A stretch of DNA of 64,000 nucleotides from Pseudomonas frederiksbergensis (GTDB taxonomy: Bacteria > Pseudomonadota > Gammaproteobacteria > Pseudomonadales > Pseudomonadaceae). The stretch spans positions 3,323,501 through 3,387,500 of the forward strand of contig NZ_FNTF01000002.1 of the NCBI RefSeq assembly GCF_900105495.1, given 5' to 3'. The notes beneath the pieces were generated by a model. That model saw only the letters and a list, made by a program, of their open reading frames with translations. It was not told the DNA's origin and did no database searches. Shown one piece after another: positions 58,107 to 64,000 of this stretch (its first letter is position 1; the number at the start of each line of letters is the position of its first letter). Both the position numbers and the translations under genes were made by a program.

Positions 58107-61100
58107 GCGAGGGTCGCTTCAATCTTTCCGCGATCGCCGTTCGTGAGCGCTCCATTACGGTGTTTCTGATCTTCCTGATTGCCGTTGCAGGCACCCTGGC
58201 GTTCTTCCAGCTGGGGCGTGCGGAAGATCCGCCGTTTACGGTCAAGCAGTTGACGATCATTACCGCGTGGCCGGGCGCCACGGCGCAGGAGATGCAGGAT
58301 CAGGTAGCAGAGCCACTTGAAAAACGCCTGCAAGAACTGAAATGGTACGACCGCACGGAAACCTATACGCGGCCCGGTCTCGCTTTCACCATGGTGTCGT
58401 TGTTGGATCGCACGCCACCCTCACAGGTGCAGGAAGAGTTTTATCAGGCGCGCAAAAAGCTCGATGACGAAGCCACCAAGCTACCGGCGGGTGTGATCGG
58501 GCCATTGGTCAACGACGAGTATTCGGACGTGACGTTTGCGCTGTTCGCCCTCAAAGCCAAAGGCGAGCCGCAGCGACTGTTGGTGCGTGATGCTGAGGCG
58601 TTACGCCAACAACTGTTGCATGTGCCGGGTGTAAAGAAAGTCAACATCATCGGTGAGCAAGCCGAGCGCATCTTTGTGTCCTTTTCCCATGACCGATTGG
58701 CCACCTTGGGCGTTTCTCCCCAGGACCTCTTTGCCGCGCTGAATAATCAAAACGTGCTCACACCCGCCGGTTCGATCGAAACCAATGGGCCACAGGTCTT
58801 CCTCCGGCTGGATGGCGCCTTCGATAAGGTGCAGAAGATTCGGGACACACCCATTGCGGTTCAGGGGCGCACGCTCAAACTCGCCGACGTGGCGACAATC
58901 GAGCGTGGTTATGAAGATCCCGCAACCTTCCTGGTGCGCAATAAGGGCGAAGAGGCCTTGTTGCTGGGGGTCATAATGCGCGAGGGCTGGAATGGCCTGG
59001 ACCTGGGCAAGGCGCTGGACGCCGAAACGACGAAGATAAATGAAGGCATGCCGCTGGGTATGACGCTGACCAAGGTCACTGATCAAGCCGTGAACATTGA
59101 CTCGGCCGTTGGCGAGTTCATGGTCAAATTTTTTGTCGCGCTGCTGGTGGTGATGCTGGTCTGCTTTCTCAGCATGGGCTGGCGGGTAGGCGTCGTGGTC
59201 GCAGCGGCGGTTCCGTTGACGCTGGCGATCGTGTTTGTGGTGATGGCGGCCACCGGAAAGAATTTTGACCGTATTACCCTTGGTTCGTTGATTCTGGCGC
59301 TGGGACTGCTGGTGGACGACGCCATCATTGCTATCGAAATGATGGTAGTGAAAATGGAGGAGGGCTACGACCGAATCAAAGCTTCCGCGTATGCCTGGAG
59401 TCATACGGCCGCGCCGATGCTTTCCGGTACGCTGGTAACGGCGATTGGCTTCATGCCCAACGGTTTCGCCCAGTCCACTGCCGGCGAGTACACCAGCAAC
59501 ATGTTCTGGATCGTCGGCATTGCTCTGATCGCTTCCTGGGTCGTCGCGGTGGCTTTCACCCCTTACCTGGGAGTGAAGTTGTTGCCGGACATCAAGAAGG
59601 TCGAGGGTGGGCATGCGGCTATCTACAACACTCCCCATTACAACCGCTTCCGCCGGGTTCTGACACGCGTCATCGCCCGTAAATGGCTGGTGGCCGGCAC
59701 GGTTATCACGCTGTTTTTCGTGGCAGTTCTGGGCATGAGCCTGGTGAAGAAGCAGTTCTTCCCGACCTCGGACCGTCCCGAGGTGATGGTCGAGGTGCAA
59801 ATGCCCTACGGAACCTCCATCGAGCAGACCAGTGCCACTGCGGCAAAGGTCGAGGCCTGGCTGCAACAGCAGGAAGAGGCAAAAATCGTCACGGCTTATA
59901 TCGGGCAGGGCGCGCCGCGTTTCTTCCTGGCGATGGCGCCAGAACTGCCCGATCCATCGTTCGCCAAGATCGTGGTGCTAACGGACAGTCAGGAGGCGCG
60001 TGAAACCCTCAAGTTCCGTCTTCGCGAAGCGGTCGCTGCAGGCCTCGCCCCAGAGGCCCGAGTCAGGGCATCTCAAATTGTGTTCGGTCCGTATTCGCCA
60101 TTCCCGGTGGCCTACCGGGTGATGGGGCCGGACCCGACGAAGCTGCGCGAGATTGCGGGTCGTGTGCAAGATGTCATGCAAGCCAGCCCGATGATGCGGA
60201 CGGTCAACAGCGACTGGGGCCCTCTGACGCCGACGTTGCATTTCAGCTTGGATCAGGATCGCTTGCAGGCGGTTGGACTGACATCCAGTGCAGTCGCCCA
60301 GCAGTTGCAATTCCTGCTGACCGGAGTGCCGATCACGGCGGTTCGTGAAGGCATTCGTTCAGTGCAGGTGGTGGGGCGCGCCGCCGGGGACATCCGGCTC
60401 GATCCCGCCCGGATTGAAGGCTTCACCTTGGTGGGCGCGGCGGGTCAGCGTATCCCTCTGTCCCAGGTCGGAGAGGTGGATGTGCGTATGGAGGATCCGA
60501 TCCTTAGGCGCCGTGACCGCACGCCGACCATTACCGTGCGCGGCGACATTGCCGAAGGCTTGCAGCCACCGGACGTCTCGAGCGTGATCACGAAGGAGCT
60601 GCAGCCGATCATAGACAAGCTGCCTGCCGGGTACCGGATCGAGCAGGCGGGTGCGATCGAGGAATCGGGCAAGGCCGGCCAGGCGATAGTGCCGCTGGTT
60701 CCCATCATGATTGCCCTGACGCTGCTGATTATCATTGTCCAGGTGCGTTCTATCTCGGCAATGATCATGGTGTTCTTCACCTCGCCGCTGGGATTGATTG
60801 GGGTGGTGCCAACGCTGCTGATCTTCCAGCAGCCGTTTGGTATCAACGCCCTGGTCGGGCTGATCGCGCTGTCGGGCATTTTGATGCGCAATACGCTCAT
60901 TCTGATTGGGCAAATTCATCACAACGCGCAAGAAGGGCTGGACCCGTTTCACGCAGTGGTCGAAGCCACGGTACAGCGTGCCCGCCCGGTACTGCTAACG
61001 GCGATGGCGGCCATCCTGGCATTCATCCCGCTGACCCATTCTGTTTTTTGGGGCACGCTGGCCTACACCCTGATCGGCGGCACTTTGGTCGGAACCATCA

Positions 61101-61252
61101 TGACGCTGGTGTTCCTGCCTGCGATGTACGCCATCTGGTTCAAGATCCGTCCAGACAATACGGGTCAAACTGAAACAGCGAGTAAGCAAGCAAACCTGGT
61201 GGATAGGACACCACCGCGTCCTCTCGCCGTTCACCTCACCACAAAGCTTTAG
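58103..61252 (+). CDS. RND efflux transporter, AcrB/HAE1-type
   Basis: 1049 residues. First span around residues 15-34 (ITVFLIFLIAVAGTLAFFQL). TM4 proton-relay aspartates are in LGLLVDDAIIAIEMM. Two periplasmic loops, e.g. TAWPGATAQEMQDQVAEPLE, and the last TM block LTHSVFWGTLAYTLIGGTLV. Proton-driven export of hydrophobic compounds from the inner membrane/periplasm. More like the MexK/TriC-like branch than MexB by eye; the substrate cannot be deduced. Confidence 0.9.
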   Translation: MSEGRFNLSAIAVRERSITVFLIFLIAVAGTLAFFQLGRAEDPPFTVKQLTIITAWPGATAQEMQDQVAEPLEKRLQELKWYDRTETYTRPGLAFTMVSLLDRTPPSQVQEEFYQARKKLDDEATKLPAGVIGPLVNDEYSDVTFALFALKAKGEPQRLLVRDAEALRQQLLHVPGVKKVNIIGEQAERIFVSFSHDRLATLGVSPQDLFAALNNQNVLTPAGSIETNGPQVFLRLDGAFDKVQKIRDTPIAVQGRTLKLADVATIERGYEDPATFLVRNKGEEALLLGVIMREGWNGLDLGKALDAETTKINEGMPLGMTLTKVTDQAVNIDSAVGEFMVKFFVALLVVMLVCFLSMGWRVGVVVAAAVPLTLAIVFVVMAATGKNFDRITLGSLILALGLLVDDAIIAIEMMVVKMEEGYDRIKASAYAWSHTAAPMLSGTLVTAIGFMPNGFAQSTAGEYTSNMFWIVGIALIASWVVAVAFTPYLGVKLLPDIKKVEGGHAAIYNTPHYNRFRRVLTRVIARKWLVAGTVITLFFVAVLGMSLVKKQFFPTSDRPEVMVEVQMPYGTSIEQTSATAAKVEAWLQQQEEAKIVTAYIGQGAPRFFLAMAPELPDPSFAKIVVLTDSQEARETLKFRLREAVAAGLAPEARVRASQIVFGPYSPFPVAYRVMGPDPTKLREIAGRVQDVMQASPMMRTVNSDWGPLTPTLHFSLDQDRLQAVGLTSSAVAQQLQFLLTGVPITAVREGIRSVQVVGRAAGDIRLDPARIEGFTLVGAAGQRIPLSQVGEVDVRMEDPILRRRDRTPTITVRGDIAEGLQPPDVSSVITKELQPIIDKLPAGYRIEQAGAIEESGKAGQAIVPLVPIMIALTLLIIIVQVRSISAMIMVFFTSPLGLIGVVPTLLIFQQPFGINALVGLIALSGILMRNTLILIGQIHHNAQEGLDPFHAVVEATVQRARPVLLTAMAAILAFIPLTHSVFWGTLAYTLIGGTLVGTIMTLVFLPAMYAIWFKIRPDNTGQTETASKQANLVDRTPPRPLAVHLTTKL

Positions 61253-61298
61253 CCATAGGCCATAGCGTGGGCGTCGACTGAAAAATGAAGAGGGTTCA

Positions 61299-62597
61299 AT
61301 GATTAATCTCGAAGGTCAAAAGCGAATCGTGGTCACGGGCGTCGGAATTGTCGGGCCTCTGGGGTGCGGAGTAGAAGAAGTCTGGAAGAGACTGCTGGCT
61401 GGGCGCTCTGGCATCCGTAAGCTGCCCGACGATATTACTGAGGGTACGGGCGTTGCAGTAGGCGGCCAGGTGCCGTCTCTGGAAGATGATGCCATCGCCG
61501 GTTACGACCCGGAGCGCATCATCTCGGCCAAGGATCGCAAGAAGATGGATCGCTTCATCGAGTTTGCACTTGTGGCAGCGCACGAAGCTCTGGAGCAGGC
61601 AGGCTGGCATCCGACAGAAGTCACAGACCAGGAGCGGACCGCCACGATCATTTCATCGGGCGTGGGTGGCTTTGGCGCGATAGCCGACGCTGTCCGCACT
61701 ACCGATGCGCGTGGTCCTCGCCGATTGTCGCCATTCACTGCGCCGTCTTTTCTCGCCAACATGGCGGCCGGGCACGTATCCATTCGGAACGGATTCAAAG
61801 GCCCGCTCGGCGCTCCGGTAACAGCCTGTGCTGCTGGAGTACAAGCCATCGGCGATGCGGCCAGAATCATCAGAAGTGGTGAGGCGGATATCGCCATATG
61901 CGGCGGTACCGAAGCCGCGATAGACCGTGTAACCCTGGGTTGTTTTGCGGCGGCCCGCGCGCTATCTACTGGCTTTGCCGAGTACCCACAGCAGGCTTCA
62001 CGTCCCTTTGATCGCGACCGTGACGGCTTCGTCATGTCCGAAGGTGCCGGGTTACTGGTGATCGAGTCACTGGAGCATGCGTTGGCTCGTGGAGCCAAAC
62101 CACTGGCGGAACTGGTCGGTTACGGCACCAGCGCCGATGCCTATCACTTGACGGCGGGGCCGGAGGACGGCAGCGGCGCACGCCGCGCCATGGAACAGGC
62201 ACTGCGCCAGGCGGCTGTGAGTCCTGCCGATGTTCAGCATATCAATGCACACGCGACCTCCACGCAGGTCGGTGACAAAGGCGAACTGGCAGCGATTCGT
62301 TCGATATTCGGGAGCGACTCAGGCGTCGCGATCAGCTCGACCAAGTCCGCCACCGGGCATCTGCTTGGAGCGGCTGGAGGCATTGAAGCTGTGTTCACTG
62401 TACTAGCGCTTCGCGACCAGGTGGTGCCGCCCACACTGAATCTCGATCATCCCGATGAGGCGGCCGGCGGCCTTGACCTGGTCGCACTCAACGCTCGGCA
62501 GTTGTCGATCACGCATGCGCTATCAAATGGGTTCGGTTTCGGCGGTGTTAACGCCAGCGTGCTGTTTCGCCGTTGGGAGCCGGAGTCAGAAGTGTGA
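61299..62597 (+). CDS. FabF-type 3-oxoacyl-ACP synthase (KAS II), pump-linked
   Basis: 432 residues, GAGGG upstream, 46 bp after the transporter. Catalytic cysteine in GAPVTACAAGVQ, histidines in INAHATSTQVGDKGE and KSATGHLLGAAGG, C-terminal GFGFGGVN. Complete condensing-enzyme triad C-H-H. Likely an extra copy, separate from the housekeeping fabF, co-regulated with the efflux genes. It could be an inhibitor-insensitive enzyme or a modifier of lipid composition. Confidence 0.85.
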   Translation: MINLEGQKRIVVTGVGIVGPLGCGVEEVWKRLLAGRSGIRKLPDDITEGTGVAVGGQVPSLEDDAIAGYDPERIISAKDRKKMDRFIEFALVAAHEALEQAGWHPTEVTDQERTATIISSGVGGFGAIADAVRTTDARGPRRLSPFTAPSFLANMAAGHVSIRNGFKGPLGAPVTACAAGVQAIGDAARIIRSGEADIAICGGTEAAIDRVTLGCFAAARALSTGFAEYPQQASRPFDRDRDGFVMSEGAGLLVIESLEHALARGAKPLAELVGYGTSADAYHLTAGPEDGSGARRAMEQALRQAAVSPADVQHINAHATSTQVGDKGELAAIRSIFGSDSGVAISSTKSATGHLLGAAGGIEAVFTVLALRDQVVPPTLNLDHPDEAAGGLDLVALNARQLSITHALSNGFGFGGVNASVLFRRWEPESEV

Positions 62598-62732
62598 CGC
62601 TCAAATGACGACAACCGGAGCTGAGCAGTGGGTGCAGGGGATCCAGACCGCTTTACTGCATCAATTATTGGGCTGATGACAGCTTATGTTCGTATTACGG
62701 CGATCTGGTTTGGCTCCATGTGCATTCTGTCG

Positions 62733-62748
62733 CACACACACACACACA
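62733..62748. repeat. (CA)n tract
   Basis: A run of alternating CA of about 15 bases between the FabF gene and the convergent AraC gene. A simple-sequence stretch in a non-coding gap. Confidence 0.6.
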
Positions 62749-62757
62749 AATCCGACC

Positions 62758-63795
62758 TCAACGGGTATTGAACATCTCGCGAATCAGGTTGGGCGTGCTG
62801 CCGGTCCAGCGTTTGAAGGAGCGCCGGAAGTTAGCTGCATCGTTGAATCTCAGATAGTCCGCCACTTGTTCATTACTGAATCCCTTGATCTGATACAGGT
62901 AAAGCGCCACGTGCTTGCGCACCAAATCCACCTGCTGTTGAAATCCGGTGTCGTGTTTTTGCAGTTTGCGCTTGAGCGTGGCGGGACTCATGGCGAAGGC
63001 CTGGGCGGCTTGTTCGAGGTTGGGAGCTTGGCGCACGTGGCTTTGCAGGTAGCGGTTAACACAATCGATGAAGCTTGAGGCAAAGCCCAATTGTTCGATT
63101 TGTCGGTGGGCTTCCTGACGGGCGACCTGGCCCGCGGTGGCCGAGGCGTCGGGCCAGGATTGGGCGAGAAATTCCCGGGGGATGCGCATGAGGTCCAGCG
63201 GGCGTTTGAACTGTGTGTGCTCGCCCAGGTGCACCCAGTACTGCTCGACATAACGCGGTTCGGCATGGCTGAAGCTGCATTCCCACGGCAGGCGCTGGCC
63301 GCTCTGTGACCGGCTCATGGCAACGATTGAGGTCATGCTCGCCTCCAGCAAAAAACGCCATTGCTCGCCCGCGCCGCAGCTGTCCAGCCAGTAGAAATAG
63401 GCATGCTTTTCGTCCAGCACCAGCCGCGGCGTGGCCAGCGGGCAGAGCACCGCCTGCTGTTGCACCAGAGTGTCGAGGGCCTGGTGCAGGTTTTGCGCGT
63501 GTCGCAGGGCGTGGCTGGCAGGGCCGTAATGCCCCGGCAGCAAGCGCTGGCCGAACAAAAAACTGCTGTCATCGGCATCCAGCAAGCGCCGGCTATTGCC
63601 GATCAACCCTAGAAATTGTTGCGGGCTGAGACGAGTCTGGCCGGCCAGGATGTCCTCATGAAACAGTCCAGTCCCGCGCAGCAGGCGATGGCTGTCAATG
63701 TCCCGGGACAGCGCCAGATCAATCAGGGTTGCGGGTTGGTAATGCCCGGGAATGAAACGGCTGTCAGCTTCGAACCAGGTATTTTTCAGGGTCAT
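62758..63795 (-). CDS. AraC-family regulator, OruR-like
   Basis: 345 residues. The N-terminal ligand domain of the arabinose-binding-like type (PATLIDLALSRDIDSHRLLR, HYGPASHALRHAQNLHQALD). The C-terminal AraC double HTH has LEQAAQAFAMSPATLKRKLQ, then GFSNEQVADYLRFNDAANFR and RSFKRWTGSTPNLIR. Activators of this architecture control amino-acid or lipid catabolism genes nearby. Convergent to FabF. Confidence 0.9.
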   Translation of the reverse strand: MTLKNTWFEADSRFIPGHYQPATLIDLALSRDIDSHRLLRGTGLFHEDILAGQTRLSPQQFLGLIGNSRRLLDADDSSFLFGQRLLPGHYGPASHALRHAQNLHQALDTLVQQQAVLCPLATPRLVLDEKHAYFYWLDSCGAGEQWRFLLEASMTSIVAMSRSQSGQRLPWECSFSHAEPRYVEQYWVHLGEHTQFKRPLDLMRIPREFLAQSWPDASATAGQVARQEAHRQIEQLGFASSFIDCVNRYLQSHVRQAPNLEQAAQAFAMSPATLKRKLQKHDTGFQQQVDLVRKHVALYLYQIKGFSNEQVADYLRFNDAANFRRSFKRWTGSTPNLIREMFNTR

Positions 63796-63804
63796 GAGCG
63801 GGCC

Positions 63805-64000
63805 TCAGGCAATTTTTGCCAAGGGCTGTTTGGCCCGGGCCAGTGCCAGGTTGAGGCGTTTGAGCAGGGCGTCCGGCGCTTCTTCCACGGCCATGACCAC
63901 TGCCGTGCTGGCCGACAGGTGTATGCGTTCGCCGTGTTGTCGGGTTTTGTGGGCCAGCCCTTGTACTGCCTGTTGCAGTTCCAGCGCCAGCAAGCGTGCC
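63805..64000 (-). CDS. C-terminal end of a gene running off the window
   Basis: Stop at 63805. The visible end (ASTAVVMAVEEAPDALLKRL, then NLALARAKQPLAKIA) resembles the last helix of a GGDEF domain (xLLxRADxALxxAK), so a diguanylate-cyclase-type protein is possible, but most of the gene is outside. Only 9 bp from the AraC gene start. Confidence 0.4.
   Translation of the reverse strand, partial: ARLLALELQQAVQGLAHKTRQHGERIHLSASTAVVMAVEEAPDALLKRLNLALARAKQPLAKIA

Noticed and set aside
58601..59866. 421-codon frame antisense to the RND gene
   Set aside because: His/Gln/Arg-rich shadow typical of the antisense of transporter genes; no start signal.
62733..62748. CA repeat as a phase-variation switch
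   Set aside because: It lies between two convergent genes, not in a promoter or reading frame.
1..64000. CRISPR array or rRNA genes
   Set aside because: No regularly spaced repeat-spacer units and no rRNA-like sequence were seen on reading.

Overview
The window is Pseudomonas chromosome, probably of the P. fluorescens group. This rests on recognised families (a DUF1654 protein, Pseudomonas-type phage early proteins, an RND pump with a lipoprotein outer-membrane factor, an OruR-like AraC regulator), on GC-rich coding sequence, and on purine-rich Shine-Dalgarno sites. About four fifths of it is prophage DNA; the last 11 kb is host chromosome.

Prophage 1 (left edge to about 45.8 kb) is a lambda-like siphophage. 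Its integrase end lies outside the window. Leftward from a promoter near 6.9 kb runs an early operon with a YqaJ/lambda-type exonuclease, a RecT-family annealing protein, an HNH-type protein and a chain of tiny genes, most overlapping by four bases. An SOS-box-controlled DUF1654 gene and a HipA-like kinase/DUF3037 pair (a probable lysogeny cargo module) lie between the leftward promoter and the CI-type repressor operon (9.7-10.9 kb). Rightward come Cro, a CII-like protein, an O-like initiator carrying iterons inside its gene, a DnaC-like loader, NinB, NinG and a likely antiterminator, followed by a late-promoter/terminator arrangement like lambda pR'-tR'. The late region holds a holin and nested Rz/Rz1, terminase, DUF4055 portal, MuF, scaffold, capsid, connectors, tail tube, G/GT chaperone with a -1 slippery site, tape measure, M, L, K, I, J, fibres and a SleB-like endolysin. 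Extra cargo genes interrupt it at 17.8, 23.2 and 34.4-36.5 kb. Hairpins with a common loop sit before several late genes, which fits an antitermination-dependent operon.

A 49-bp direct repeat that looks like the 3' end of a tRNA gene occurs at 45751-45799 and 52201-52249. The DNA between is read as a second, strongly eroded prophage in tandem at the same attachment site. It has no integrase and keeps phage wreckage (truncated early genes, a terL fragment, a frameshifted GH19 endolysin, a broken DUF4406 gene). It also carries intact non-phage genes: a HEPN-like protein, a DUF6338-like membrane protein with a small basic partner, and several other membrane proteins.

Host DNA resumes at 52.25 kb. 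It has a divergent NAD(P)-binding oxidoreductase/HxlR pair, then a TetR-controlled RND efflux locus (outer-membrane factor, membrane fusion protein, RND transporter) followed by a FabF-type ketoacyl-ACP synthase. Four matching 24-bp operators (GTGAC-N14-GTCAC) mark the TetR regulon. An AraC regulator and a truncated gene close the window.
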